Assembly (NCBI RefSeq): GCF_001941945.1
Contig: NZ_CP015583.1
Span: 1,043,001 to 1,107,000, forward strand
Length of the DNA: 64,000 nt
Direction: 5' to 3'
Source: Roseomonas gilardii
GTDB lineage: Bacteria; Pseudomonadota; Alphaproteobacteria; Acetobacterales; Acetobacteraceae
The notes under the pieces were generated by a model. It ran no database searches. It was not told the origin of the DNA and saw nothing but the letters and a program-made list of their open reading frames with translations. The translations under genes and the position numbers were made by a program. Position 1 is the stretch's first letter. Each line of letters starts with the position of its first letter. Positions 29,002 through 38,349 of this stretch are shown here, piece after piece.

Positions 29002-30188
29002 GGACGCTGCCGCCGCCGGCCCCACCCGCCCCGCCGGGCGAGCGGCGCGTCACGCCCGCGCCCGCACCGCCGCCACCGCCCCTGCCGCGCGGGCCGCAGA
29101 CGGCCACGCGCGCGCAGCGGATCGGGCTGGCGCTCGGCCTGCTCGCCGCCCTGCTCGGGACGATCTGGCTCTTCTCGCCGATCCTGACGCCTTTCGTGCT
29201 GGCGGGCTGCATCGCCTATTTCCTCGATCCGCCCGTCACCGTCCTGGCCAGGGTCGGGGTGCCGCGGGGCGTCGCCTCGGCGCTGCTGATCGCCTGCCTC
29301 TGCGCCCTGGTGCTGCTGGCCCTGCTGCTGCTCTACCCGCTGCTGATCTCCCAGGTGGGGGTGCTGCTGGCGCGGCTGCCCGCCTATGCGGCGCGGATCG
29401 GGGCGGGGGTGCGGGACCTGATCGCCGCCGCCGCCGAGCGCCTGGGGCCCGACACGGTCAACGGCCGGCTGCAGGACCTGGCGGTGAACCAGACGGGCGC
29501 CATCCTGGGCTATGTCGCCACCACGGCGGCGCAGTTCATCGGCGGCGCCAGCGGGCTGCTCAGCGTCGGCTACGCCCTCTTCACCTACGCGGTGGTGACG
29601 CCGGTGGTGGGCTTCTACCTGCTGCGGGACTGGCCGCGGATCATCCTGCGCATCGAATCCTGGCTGCCCCGGCGCTACGCCAGCACCACGCGCGCCCTGG
29701 GCCGGGACATGGACAGGGTGCTTTCCGCATGGCTGCGCGGCCAGCTGATCTGCTGCGGCCTGCTCGCGGTGTATTATGCTGTGGCGCTCTCGGCGGTGGG
29801 ACTCGAACTGGGCCTCCTGGTCGGGCTTCTGTCCGGGATGCTGTCCTTCATCCCCTATGTGGGCTCGCTCACCGGCCTGGTGACGTCGCTGCTCCTGGCC
29901 GCGGGCCAGTTCGGTTCCTGGGAAGGTGTTTTGCTGGTGGCGGCCGTTTACGTGTTCGGGCAGACGATCGAGGGCTACGTGATCTACCCGCGCCTGCTGG
30001 GCGACCGGGTGGAGCTGCACGCGGTCTGGGTCATCTTCGCCCTGTTCGCGGGCGGCGTGGCCTTCGGCTTCCTGGGCGTGCTGCTGGCCGTGCCCATGGC
30101 GGCGATGATCGGGGTGATCGCGCGGCACTGGCTGCGCCGCTACCTCGCCAGCCCGCTCTACCTCGATCCGCCGCGGACCGGGCTGTGA
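28998..30188 (+). CDS. AI-2E/PerM family membrane permease
   Basis: A 396-residue polytopic membrane protein of the AI-2E transporter (PF01594) family. A Pro-rich cytoplasmic leader (~35 residues) precedes TM helices starting at ALGLLAALLGTIWLFSPILT. Family landmarks: PFVLAGCIAYFLDPPVTVL, the LLYPLLISQVGVLLARLP segment, GLLVGLLSGMLSFIPYVGSL and VYVFGQTIEGYVIYPRLLGD near the C-terminus. The substrate is unknown. The ATG overlaps the previous gene by 4 bp (ATGA). The PerM-Hda pairing is conserved in proteobacteria. Confidence 0.88.
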   Translation: MRTLPPPAPPAPPGERRVTPAPAPPPPPLPRGPQTATRAQRIGLALGLLAALLGTIWLFSPILTPFVLAGCIAYFLDPPVTVLARVGVPRGVASALLIACLCALVLLALLLLYPLLISQVGVLLARLPAYAARIGAGVRDLIAAAAERLGPDTVNGRLQDLAVNQTGAILGYVATTAAQFIGGASGLLSVGYALFTYAVVTPVVGFYLLRDWPRIILRIESWLPRRYASTTRALGRDMDRVLSAWLRGQLICCGLLAVYYAVALSAVGLELGLLVGLLSGMLSFIPYVGSLTGLVTSLLLAAGQFGSWEGVLLVAAVYVFGQTIEGYVIYPRLLGDRVELHAVWVIFALFAGGVAFGFLGVLLAVPMAAMIGVIARHWLRRYLASPLYLDPPRTGL

Positions 30189-30234
30189 GGCGCGGGCCGT
30201 CCCGGACGCGTGGCGGGGCACCGGGGAGGAGGGC

Positions 30235-30972
30235 ATGAGCGGCCGCCAGCTCCCGCTGCCGCTCGCCCTGCCGCCCGAGCGCGGCGCGCCGGTGATCTCG
30301 GACCGTTCCAACGCCGTGGCCCGCACCTGGCTGGCGGCGCCGGACGACTGGCCGAACGGCCGGCTGGCGCTGTTCGGGCCGGAGGGCGTGGGCAAGTCCC
30401 TGCTGCTGCGCCAGGGCGCGGCGCGGCTGGGCCTGCGGGTGCTGGAGGGGCCGTCGCTGCGCGGCGTGCCGGACGGGCTGCCCTCCGCCGTGGACGATGC
30501 CGATTGCGCGGCGGAGGAAGAGGCGCTCTTCCACCTGATCAACGCCTGCGCCAGCACCGGGGCGCTCCTCCTCCTGGCGGGGCGGGAGCCGCCGGCGCGC
30601 TGGCGGGTCCGCCTGCCCGACCTCGCCTCCCGCCTGCGCGCCACCCATGCGGTGGAGATCGAGGAACCCTCCGAGCAGCTCCTCCGCGCCCTGCTGGCGC
30701 ATCACTTCGCCGAGCGCCAGGTGCGCGTCGATGCCGCGACGCAGGACTGGCTGCTGCTGCGCCTGCCGCGGGAGGCCGCGGCCGTCTCGCGCGCCGCGGC
30801 GCGGCTGGACCGGGCGGCCCTGGCCACCGGCGGGGCGGTGACGCGCGCCCTGGCGCGGCATGTCCTGGCCGACCTGCCCGGTTTCGGCGGGGAGGAACAG
30901 GCGGGCGAGGAACATGACGTTTCCGTTGCATCACCGGGGGACGGCTCGAACCCCATGCCGAAGCTGCTGTAG
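30235..30972 (+). CDS. hdaA: DnaA-related regulatory inactivator HdaA
   Basis: A 245-residue AAA+ protein related to DnaA domain III, which with the sliding clamp stimulates hydrolysis of DnaA-ATP and prevents over-initiation. The N-terminus has QLPLPL (residues 5-10), the clamp-binding motif of Hda proteins. The P-loop is GPEGVGKS (residues 48-55), Walker B-like SAVDDADCAAEEEALFHL follows, and the sensor region LASRLRATHAVEIEEP completes the AAA+ core. It lacks the DnaA DNA-binding domain. It is downstream of the PerM gene and upstream of ppk. Confidence 0.9.
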   Translation: MSGRQLPLPLALPPERGAPVISDRSNAVARTWLAAPDDWPNGRLALFGPEGVGKSLLLRQGAARLGLRVLEGPSLRGVPDGLPSAVDDADCAAEEEALFHLINACASTGALLLLAGREPPARWRVRLPDLASRLRATHAVEIEEPSEQLLRALLAHHFAERQVRVDAATQDWLLLRLPREAAAVSRAAARLDRAALATGGAVTRALARHVLADLPGFGGEEQAGEEHDVSVASPGDGSNPMPKLL

Positions 30973-31041
30973 TCTGAGGCGCCAGGTCCGGCACTTGCTC
31001 CGGGCCTGATCGAACACGGCGCCCATGAGGGAACCCACCAG

Positions 31042-33255
31042 ATGGACGCGATCTTCACTGGCGAGATGCCGACTGTCCCGGCTGAGCTGCCGCCCGACAT
31101 GCCCTCGGGCGACCTGCACACTCTTCCCTGGCGCTTCATCAACCGTGAGTTGTCCTGGCTGGCCTTCAACGAGCGCGTTCTGGAGCAGGCCTCCCATCCC
31201 GACCACCCGCTGCTGGAACGGCTGCGCTTCATCGCCATCTCGGCCAGCAACCTGGACGAGTTCTATTCCGTGCGCGTCGCCGGGCTGGTCGGGCAGGTGC
31301 GGGCGGGGATCACCAGGCTTTCGCCTGACGGGCTGACCACCGCGCAGCAGCTCAACGCCATCCACGAGCGCGCGGGCTCGCTGATCGAGGCGCAGCGCGT
31401 GGCCTGGCGCGAGGTCCGGGTCCTGCTGCGCGAGGCCGGGATCGCCGTGCTGGAGCCGGCGGAGCTGGAGGAGAGCGAGCGCGCCTGGCTGGAGAGCTGG
31501 TTCATGGAGCGGGTCTTCCCGGTCCTGACCCCCCTGGCGGTGGACCCGGCGCATCCCTTCCCCTTCATCGCCAACCTCGCCCTCTGCCTCGTGCTGAAGC
31601 TGATCCGGGAGGAGGACGGCGGCACCATGCGCGCCCTGGTGCCGCTGCCCGCCCAGGTGGAGCGCTTCGTGCGCCTGCCGCCGCGCGGGGAGGGCAAGGG
31701 CGACGGGGTGATCCGCTTCGTGACCATGGAGGACCTGGTCACGCTGAACCTGCCGCACCTCTTCCCCGGCTACATCCCGGCGGAGCGCGGCCTGTTCCGC
31801 CTGATCCGCGACACGGACGTGGAGTTCGAGGAGGAGGCGGAGGATCTCGTCAGCTCCTACGAGACGGCGCTGAAGCGCCGCCGCCGGGGGCAGGCGATCC
31901 GCGTCACCGTCACCAACGACACGCCCTCCGACATGGTGGACCTGGTGGCGGAGGAGACCGAGGCCGACCGCACCGGCGTCTTCGCGGTGGAGGGGCTGCT
32001 GGGGCTGAGCGACCTCAGCCAGCTCATCGTGGACGACCGGCCGGACCTGCTCTTCACGCCCTACACGCCGCGCTTCCCCGAACGCATCCTCGATTTCGGC
32101 GGGGACTGCTTCGCGGCGATCCGTTCCAAGGACATCGTGGTCCACCACCCCTATGAATCCTTCGACGTGGTGGTGCAGTTCGTCCGGCAGGCGGCGCGCG
32201 ACCCGAACGTGGTGGCGATCAAGCAGACGCTCTACCGCACCTCCCGCGACAGCTCGATCGCCCGGGCGCTGATCGAGGCGGCGGAAGCGGGCAAGTCCGT
32301 CACCGCCATGGTGGAGCTGAAGGCGCGCTTCGACGAGGAACGCAACATCGCCATCGCGCGGCAGCTCGAAGCCGCCGGGGTCCAGGTGGTCTATGGCTTC
32401 GTGGACCTGAAGATCCACGCCAAGGTCAGCCTCGTGGTGCGGCGGGAAGGCGGGACGCTGCGCTCCTATGCCCATTTCGGCACGGGCAACTACCACCCGG
32501 TGACGGCGCGCATCTACACGGACATCTCCTTCTTCACCGCCGATCCGGGGCTGACCGGCGACGCGGCGCGGCTGTTCAACTACCTGACCGGCTATGCGCG
32601 GCCGGAGAAGATGCAGTCGCTCGCCTTCTCGCCGCTCACCATCCGGCCGACGCTGATGGGACTGATCGAGCAGGAGATCGCCTTCGCCCGGGATGGCCGG
32701 CCCGCCGGCATCTGGCTGAAGATGAACTCCCTGGTGGACGAGCAGTTGATCGACGCGCTCTACCGCGCCAGCGAGGCCGGGGTGCGGGTGGACTGCGTGG
32801 TGCGCGGCATCTGCTGCCTGCGCCCCGGCGTGCCGGGCCTGTCCTCCAACATCCGGGTGAAGTCCATCGTCGGGCGCTTCCTGGAGCATTCCCGCATCTA
32901 TGTCTTCGGCAACGGACACCGGCTGCCCTCCCGCCGGGCGCGGGTCTTCATCTCCTCGGCCGACTGGATGGCGCGGAACATGGACTGGCGGGTGGAAACC
33001 ATGGTGCCGGTGGAGAACCCCACCGTCCATGCCCAGATCCTCGACCAGATCATGGTCGTGAACATGAAGGACACCGCCCAGTCCTGGACGCTGGGGCCGG
33101 ATGCGACCTATCGTCGCCTCGATCCGGGGCCGAAGCCGCTTTCCTCCCACGACTGGTTCATGACGAACCCCTCCCTGTCCGGGCGGGGCAGCGCCCTGAA
33201 GCGGGTCCGCACCGCGACGCCGCGGCGGCGGCCCGACCGCGTGGCCCAGGATTGA
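31042..33255 (+). CDS. ppk1: Polyphosphate kinase 1
   Basis: A 737-residue enzyme that polymerises the gamma-phosphate of ATP into polyphosphate. All four domains are present, starting with the N-terminal [19 protein letters not shown] and [20 protein letters not shown]. The catalytic His of the first phospholipase-D-like domain is in [13 protein letters not shown] (His ~459), and the second conserved His is in [12 protein letters not shown] (His ~616). [14 protein letters not shown] is the C-terminal signature. It is followed by an exopolyphosphatase gene, giving a synthesis/degradation pair. Confidence 0.96.
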   Translation: MDAIFTGEMPTVPAELPPDMPSGDLHTLPWRFINRELSWLAFNERVLEQASHPDHPLLERLRFIAISASNLDEFYSVRVAGLVGQVRAGITRLSPDGLTTAQQLNAIHERAGSLIEAQRVAWREVRVLLREAGIAVLEPAELEESERAWLESWFMERVFPVLTPLAVDPAHPFPFIANLALCLVLKLIREEDGGTMRALVPLPAQVERFVRLPPRGEGKGDGVIRFVTMEDLVTLNLPHLFPGYIPAERGLFRLIRDTDVEFEEEAEDLVSSYETALKRRRRGQAIRVTVTNDTPSDMVDLVAEETEADRTGVFAVEGLLGLSDLSQLIVDDRPDLLFTPYTPRFPERILDFGGDCFAAIRSKDIVVHHPYESFDVVVQFVRQAARDPNVVAIKQTLYRTSRDSSIARALIEAAEAGKSVTAMVELKARFDEERNIAIARQLEAAGVQVVYGFVDLKIHAKVSLVVRREGGTLRSYAHFGTGNYHPVTARIYTDISFFTADPGLTGDAARLFNYLTGYARPEKMQSLAFSPLTIRPTLMGLIEQEIAFARDGRPAGIWLKMNSLVDEQLIDALYRASEAGVRVDCVVRGICCLRPGVPGLSSNIRVKSIVGRFLEHSRIYVFGNGHRLPSRRARVFISSADWMARNMDWRVETMVPVENPTVHAQILDQIMVVNMKDTAQSWTLGPDATYRRLDPGPKPLSSHDWFMTNPSLSGRGSALKRVRTATPRRRPDRVAQD

Positions 33256-33406
33256 TGGGGCCGGGATTGACAAGGCGCTGAGCGCCCCGGAACCGTCCCG
33301 GCGGGACCGGGCGCATGCCCGTCCTGCCCGCATGCGGCAGGACCGGCGGTTGCGGCGGCCGGACGGTCCCGGCATGACGCCAGGGCAGGAAGTGAGAGAT
33401 TTACCG

Positions 33407-34918
33407 ATGGACGCAGCCGTTCATGCCCATCCGGCCGAAGCCATCCCGCATCCGCCCCGCTGCGGCGTGGTCGATCTGGGCTCGAACTCCGTGCGGCTGG
33501 TGGTCTTCGAGGGGCGGGGCCGCAACCCGGTGCCGATCTTCAACGAGAAGGCCGTGCTGGGGCTGGGGCGGGGCCTGGAGACCACGCGGCGCCTGAACGA
33601 GGAGGCGGTGGAACAGGCGCTGACCGTGCTGGAGCGCTACCATGCCGTGGCGCGGGCCATGGCGGCCGATCCGCTGGAGATCCTGGCCACCGCGGCGATG
33701 CGCGACGCCGAGAACGGCCCGGCCTTCGCCGCCGCGCTGCGCGAGCGCATGCCGGGCGTGCCGATCACCGTGCTGAGCGGGGAAGGCGAGGCGACCCTTT
33801 CCGCCGAGGGCGTGCTGCTGGGCTTCCCCGAGGCCGACGGCATCCTGGGCGATATCGGCGGCGGCTCGCTGGAGGTGGTGGACCTGAGGCACGGCCGGGT
33901 CGGCGATTCCGCCAGCCTGCCGCTCGGGGTGATCCGCCTCGCGGAACGGGCCGGGGGCGACATGGCCCAGGCGCGCGCCATCGCCGAGGCCGAGCTGGCC
34001 CGGGTCCCCTGGCTGTCGAATGGCAAGGGGCGGGACCTGTACCTCGTGGGCGGCGCCTGGCGGGCGATCGCCAAGGTGCACATGGTCGAGGCGAACTACC
34101 CCCTGTCCATCGTGCACCACTATGTCCTGACGCGGGAGGAGGCGCGGAACCTCTGCGGCACGCTGATCGGCGCCAAGAAATCGGCGATCGAGAAGGTGCC
34201 CGGCGTTCCGGCCAAGCGCGCCGGGGACCTTCCCTTCGCCGCCGTGGCGCTGCGCCGCCTGTTGCGCGCGACCGGGGCCGACCGCGTGGTGTTCAGCGCC
34301 AACGGGCTGCGGGAGGGCTGGTATGCCCGCCACATCGCCCCGTCGGTGCGGGCCGAGGACCCGCTGCTGGCCGCGAGCTACGAGATGGCGGCCCGGTTCG
34401 GGCGCGACGACAGCCTGCCGCCCGCCCTGTTCGACTGGACATCGCCGCTCTTTCCGGAGGAGACCGCCTATGACCGCGCCCTGCGGCTGGCGGCCTGCTG
34501 GCTGTCCGACACGGGCAGCCACGATCATCCGGACTACCGGGCGGAGCAGTCCTTCCTCCGCATCCTGCGCCAGCCCGGGGTGGGGCTGGACCATCACGCC
34601 CGGGCCTTCCTCGCCCTGGCCGTGGCGCTGCGCTACGAGGCGGCCCCTCCCGCCGCGACCCTGGCGCCGGCGCGGGTGCTGCTGGGGGCGGCCGAGATGC
34701 GCCGGGCGGAACTGCTCGGCGCCGCCCTGCGGCTGGCCTATACGCTCTCCGGCGGGACGCTGGCGCTGCTGAACGCCGCCGCGCTGTCCGTGGCGGACGG
34801 AACCCTGCATCTGACGCTGCGGCAACACAGCGGGCTCTTCGCCGGGGAGGGCGCGCAGCGGCGGCTGGACCTGCTGGCCGGGATGCTGAACCTGAAGGCC
34901 GGGATCGGGGTCGGCTGA
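33407..34918 (+). CDS. ppx: Exopolyphosphatase (Ppx/GppA family)
   Basis: A 503-residue member of the actin-like ASKHA superfamily, releasing phosphate from polyphosphate ends or hydrolysing pppGpp. The phosphate-1 motif is CGVVDLGSNSVRLVVFE, phosphate-2 is GILGDIGGGSLEVVDL, and VLSGEGEATLSAEGVLLGFP lies between them. A C-terminal HD-like helical domain (~residue 310 onward, HHARAFLALAVALRYEA) is typical of long Ppx. An AGGAAGTGAGA stretch supports ATG 33407; ATG 33374 is an alternative. It is coupled by position to ppk1. Confidence 0.9.
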   Translation: MDAAVHAHPAEAIPHPPRCGVVDLGSNSVRLVVFEGRGRNPVPIFNEKAVLGLGRGLETTRRLNEEAVEQALTVLERYHAVARAMAADPLEILATAAMRDAENGPAFAAALRERMPGVPITVLSGEGEATLSAEGVLLGFPEADGILGDIGGGSLEVVDLRHGRVGDSASLPLGVIRLAERAGGDMAQARAIAEAELARVPWLSNGKGRDLYLVGGAWRAIAKVHMVEANYPLSIVHHYVLTREEARNLCGTLIGAKKSAIEKVPGVPAKRAGDLPFAAVALRRLLRATGADRVVFSANGLREGWYARHIAPSVRAEDPLLAASYEMAARFGRDDSLPPALFDWTSPLFPEETAYDRALRLAACWLSDTGSHDHPDYRAEQSFLRILRQPGVGLDHHARAFLALAVALRYEAAPPAATLAPARVLLGAAEMRRAELLGAALRLAYTLSGGTLALLNAAALSVADGTLHLTLRQHSGLFAGEGAQRRLDLLAGMLNLKAGIGVG

Positions 34919-34953
34919 GCCGGGCGGGGGCCACCCCCCCCCCCGCTTCAGCC
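34913..34953. terminator. Bidirectional stem shared by ppx and the DUF1003 gene
   Basis: GGCTGA (34913-34918) pairs with TCAGCC (34948-34953), and GCGGGGG (34924-34930) pairs with CCCCCGC (34940-34946). The stem contains the stop codons of both convergent genes, and a run of 11 C lies in its right half (34934-34944). Confidence 0.5.
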
Positions 34954-35694
34954 GCGCGGGCGGCGTTCCTGCATGATCTCCAGCTGAAGCTGCTGGATCT
35001 CCGCGAGCCTCTCCCATTGCCGCATCAGCAGGTGATCGAGCTTCTCGTGGAGGTTCCGCACCTCCAGCTCGACCTTCAGGTTCACGGCATAGTCGTTGAG
35101 CGCCCGGGCGCGGTCCTTCGCCTCCTGCCGGCGCTGGCTCATCATGATGACCGGCGCCTGGATCGCGGCCAGGCAGGACAGGACCAGATTGAGCAGGATG
35201 AAGGGATAGGGATCGAAGGACCCCTCGCCCCTCCAGAGGTTGTAGGCCATCCAGGCCAGGAGCACGACCGCGAAGCTCAGCAGGAAGGACCAGGAGCCGC
35301 CGAAGCTGGCCATGACGTCCGCCAGCCGCTCGCCCAGGCTGCGATGCTCGTCGTAGTCGTCGTCGGTGTTGGTGGAGAGGGTGGAGGAACTGGCGAGGCT
35401 CTGCGCCACCTTGTGCTCCAGCGCGCCCAGCTCGCCGCGCTCCTGCTCCAGCATCTCCTCGACGCGGGCGGCGCGCAGCCGGGCGACCTCGCCGCGCGAG
35501 ACCAGCGATTCCTCCGTCAGCCCCGGATACTGCTGCATGAAGCGTTCGGCCAGGGAGGGGCGGAGCAGGGCCAGCGGCACCAGGTCCTTGCGCGAGAGCG
35601 TGCGGCCGGTGATGGCGCAGACCCCTTTCCTGGGCGGCGGCCCGGCGCGTGACGGATCGGCGGAAGCGGGGTCTTCGGCGGTGTCGTCGGGCAT
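34948..35694 (-). CDS. DUF1003 membrane protein
   Basis: A 248-residue protein of the DUF1003 family. The N-terminal cytoplasmic part contains CAITGRTLSRKDLVPLALLR and a charged helix (RAARVEEMLEQERGELGALE). Two membrane helices follow (WSFLLSFAVVLLAWMAYNLW and FILLNLVLSCLAAIQAPVI, with the family motif FDPYPFILLN and IMMSQRRQEAKDR). A C-terminal coiled coil (VNLKVELEVRNLHEKLDHLL) ends the protein. Function unknown; some relatives are annotated as putative metal-transport-associated, which I regard as unproven. The start is ATG 35694, MPDDTAEDPASADPS. Confidence 0.88.
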   Translation of the reverse strand: MPDDTAEDPASADPSRAGPPPRKGVCAITGRTLSRKDLVPLALLRPSLAERFMQQYPGLTEESLVSRGEVARLRAARVEEMLEQERGELGALEHKVAQSLASSSTLSTNTDDDYDEHRSLGERLADVMASFGGSWSFLLSFAVVLLAWMAYNLWRGEGSFDPYPFILLNLVLSCLAAIQAPVIMMSQRRQEAKDRARALNDYAVNLKVELEVRNLHEKLDHLLMRQWERLAEIQQLQLEIMQERRPRG

Positions 35695-36080
35695 GGGGCC
35701 GTTCCGGGGGATGATTCTGCCGCGCTGCGGCATGTCCCCGATCCCAGAAAACGGGCCCGGCGGGCAATGGGAGAAGCCGGGGATGGCCTCGCCCTGGCCG
35801 CACGTCTGGCATGCGGAGCCTTGACCGTGGCGTGGCACCGCCGCCAGAAGGATGCCTGACCGGCGCTGGGCCGGCGCGCCATCCCGGCGGCCGGACCGCG
35901 GCACCCGCGACGGTTCTCGCACCCCGGCACCCGAAGGCATTCCCGTTCCGCCCGTCCTGTCTTCACGAGGGGCTTTCCGGGCGAGGAATGTCCTGGAAGA
36001 AGCGGCCGGCGCGCACACCTGTCCCCGTGCCCAGGGCGCGGTGGCGGGCCGCGGGATGGGAAGGGAGCAGGATAGCGTTC

Positions 36081-37655
36081 ATGTCGCCGAACAACACGCC
36101 GGAAGCGCCGATGGCGGCCCCCCTGGTTTCCTCGAACCGCCACCTGCGCCTGACCATCGCTGGCGCCATGCTGACCATGATCCTGGCGGCGCTCGACCAG
36201 AACATCGTCAACACCGCCCTGCCGCGCATCGTGGCCGATCTCGGCGGCGCCTCGCACCTGTCCTGGGTGGTGACGGCCTTCCTGCTCACCTCCACCGCCA
36301 CCACGCCGCTCTACGGCAAGCTCAGCGACATGTACGGGCGCAAGCGGCTCTTCTACCTCGCCATCGCCGTCTTCCTGATCGGCTCCGTGCTGTGTGGCCT
36401 GGCGCAGAACATGCTGCAGTTGATCCTCTTCCGCGCGCTGCAGGGGCTCGGGGCAGGCGGGCTGATGACCCTGGCACAGACCGTGGTCGGCGATGTGGTG
36501 GCGCCCCGCGACCGCGGCCGCTACCAGGGGCTCTTCACCGGCGTCTTCGCCGTCAGCTCGGTGGCCGGGCCGCTGGTGGGCGGCGTGCTGACCGAGGCGC
36601 TGTCCTGGCGCTGGGTCTTCTATGTCAACCTGCCCGTGGGCGCGGCGGCGCTGGCGATGATCGCGATCGGCCTGCGGCATCCGCCCGCGCTGAGGCGCCG
36701 GCAGATCGACTATCCCGGCGCGGGGCTGCTCGCCGCCGGCACCACGGCCCTGCTTCTCCTGCTGAGCTGGGCTGGGACGCTCTTCGCCTGGGCCTCCATG
36801 CCGATCCTGTGGCTGGGCATCGCCGCGGCCGGCTTCTTCGTGGCCTTCGTCCTGTGGGAGCGCCGGGCGCCGGAGCCGATCATCGGGCTGCACCTCTTCC
36901 GCGAGCGCGTCTATGTCTCCGGCGTGGTGGCCTCCGCCATGCTGGTCTTCGCCATGATGGGCACCACCGTCTTCCTGCCGCTCTACTTCCAGCTCGTGCT
37001 CGGCATGACGCCGACCCAGGCGGGGCTGATGATGCTGCCGCAGGTGGCGGGCATGATCTTCTCCTCCATCCTCGGCGGCAGGCTGGTGTCCGCCACCGGG
37101 CGCTACAAGCCCTTCCTGATCGCGGGCGTCGGCGCCGAGGCCATCGGGCTTTGCGGCCTCGCCATCCTGGCGCGCCTCGCCGCGCCCTTCTGGGCCTTCG
37201 AGTTCTGCATGCTGGTCCTCGGCCTGGGCATGGGCGTGGCCATGCCGAACATCACCACCTCCGTGCAGAACGCGGTGAACCCGCGGGAACTGGGCGTCGC
37301 CACCTCCTCCATGTCCTTCCTCCGCTCCCTGGGCGGGGCGCTGGGCGTGGCGCTGTCCGGGGCGCTGATGATGGCCTGGCTGAACAGCATCCTGGCCAAC
37401 ACCGTGCAGGGCCTCGACGTGCAGGCGCTGCTCGAACACGGCGTGCGCGCGCTGGAGGGGCTGGGCGCGGAGGAGCAGACCCTCGTCGCCTCGGCCTATC
37501 GCGGCGCCATCGCCATGAGCTTCACCATGAGCGGTGTGGTGATGTGCTGCGCCTTCCTCCTCGTGCTGACCCTGCCGGCCCTGGCGCTGCGCAAGGCTCA
37601 TGAAGGCCCGGCTCCCGGTGCCCCGCAGGCCCCCGCCCGGCAGGCGGCGGAATAG
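36081..37655 (+). CDS. MFS multidrug exporter, DHA2 (EmrB/QacA) family
   Basis: A 524-residue, probably 14-TM proton-coupled exporter of the DHA2 branch. Motif C-like and family segments are visible: MILAALDQNIVNTALPRIVA (TM1), TTPLYGKLSDMYGRKRLF (motif A), RALQGLGAGGLMTLAQTVVG, VFAVSSVAGPLVGGVLTE (motif C) and LSWRWVFYVNLPVG. The ATG at 36081 is chosen for its upstream GGGAGCAGG and because the first helix then begins near residue 20; longer starts add Arg/Pro-rich non-conserved sequence. The substrate is not predictable, and no TetR or MarR regulator gene is adjacent. Confidence 0.9.
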   Translation: MSPNNTPEAPMAAPLVSSNRHLRLTIAGAMLTMILAALDQNIVNTALPRIVADLGGASHLSWVVTAFLLTSTATTPLYGKLSDMYGRKRLFYLAIAVFLIGSVLCGLAQNMLQLILFRALQGLGAGGLMTLAQTVVGDVVAPRDRGRYQGLFTGVFAVSSVAGPLVGGVLTEALSWRWVFYVNLPVGAAALAMIAIGLRHPPALRRRQIDYPGAGLLAAGTTALLLLLSWAGTLFAWASMPILWLGIAAAGFFVAFVLWERRAPEPIIGLHLFRERVYVSGVVASAMLVFAMMGTTVFLPLYFQLVLGMTPTQAGLMMLPQVAGMIFSSILGGRLVSATGRYKPFLIAGVGAEAIGLCGLAILARLAAPFWAFEFCMLVLGLGMGVAMPNITTSVQNAVNPRELGVATSSMSFLRSLGGALGVALSGALMMAWLNSILANTVQGLDVQALLEHGVRALEGLGAEEQTLVASAYRGAIAMSFTMSGVVMCCAFLLVLTLPALALRKAHEGPAPGAPQAPARQAAE

Positions 37656-37780
37656 GCCCGGCCGCGCGGGCACCAGCGCTTGTTGATGCGGGCGGTGGCG
37701 TGCAGGACCTTCAGGGGCACCACGGTCCGGCGCCGTCCGCCTTCACGGGGCCGGGCCTTCCGCCATGCGGGCCGGTTCAG

Positions 37781-37819
37781 GCTTTAGGGTTTTAGCATTT
37801 TAGGCTTTTAGCCCTTTAT
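37781..37819. repeat. AT-rich octamer repeat array (nnTTTTAG)
   Basis: Five consecutive ~8-bp units, GCTTTAG, GGTTTTAG, CATTTTAG, GCTTTTAG, CCCTTTAT, lie 125 bp after the MFS exporter gene. The core TTTTAG is strikingly AT-rich for this genome. Function unknown. Confidence 0.7.
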
Positions 37820-38030
37820 CCGCCCGGACGAAGGCGGGGCGAACGGGGGCTGCCCTGGATTCTCGCCCAAAGGAGCGATGAGGCTGGGGCGGGAAATGCG
37901 CGATGCGCATGACCAGCCGGGATGTGCGCGGATCATGTGATGGTGTTGATTATATTCCTATAGCCGGGGCGGGGTGCGGGAAGCAAGGGTTGTTGGGGTG
38001 CGTGTTCCGATCCGTGCAGCGGGATGTGTG

Positions 38031-38257
38031 GCCCGGGGGGGAAGGCTCTGCCTTCGCCCCCGATACCCCCCATCCGCCAGGACGCTGCGCGCCCTCGACC
38101 CGGGGATTGGGCGCCTGCTGAGGCCGGATCGCGCCGGAGAGCCATGCTCTCCGGCGGCGGTGGGTGCCGCGCGTGCCAACACATGGGGTCCAGGGTGCGC
38201 AGCATCCTGGCGGAGAGGGGGTCCGGGCGGAGAGGCGGAGCCTCTCCCCCGGGGCTG
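38031..38257. repeat. Symmetric inverted-repeat element with nested hairpins
   Basis: Two imperfect arms (about 38031-38103 and 38186-38257) are reverse complements. The best 28 bp (38074-38101 against 38186-38213) match at 25 positions. Each arm contains its own small hairpin (GAAGGC/GCCTTC at 38041-38055; GGAGAGGC/GCCTCTCC at 38229-38247). At the exact centre lies a perfect 11-bp hairpin (38132-38142 with 38146-38156, loop CAT). It fills the 694-bp gene-free gap 37656-38349 together with the octamer array. It resembles a REP/BIME or MITE-like mobile repeat; no transposase is present. Confidence 0.7.
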
Positions 38258-38349
38258 GCCCAGGGAGCGTGGCACCGGAGCGTGGGAGGCGCTGCGTGGG
38301 GCGAGGTGTTCCGTTGTCCGGATGACACCGGCCAGCGGGGGCTGCGGCC

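Noticed and set aside
30931-33375. Very long open frame (about 814 codons) on the strand opposite ppk1
   Set aside because: High third-position GC keeps antisense frames open. The translation is His/Gln/Arg/Gly-rich without domains, while the ppk1 frame shows all conserved motifs.
33401-35812. About 803-codon minus-strand frame opposite ppx and running through the DUF1003 region
   Set aside because: It is antisense to ppx and in the wrong frame over the DUF1003 gene, with low-complexity composition.
37656-38349. Insertion sequence or prophage remnant
   Set aside because: No transposase, integrase or phage gene and no clear target duplication; only non-coding repeats are visible.
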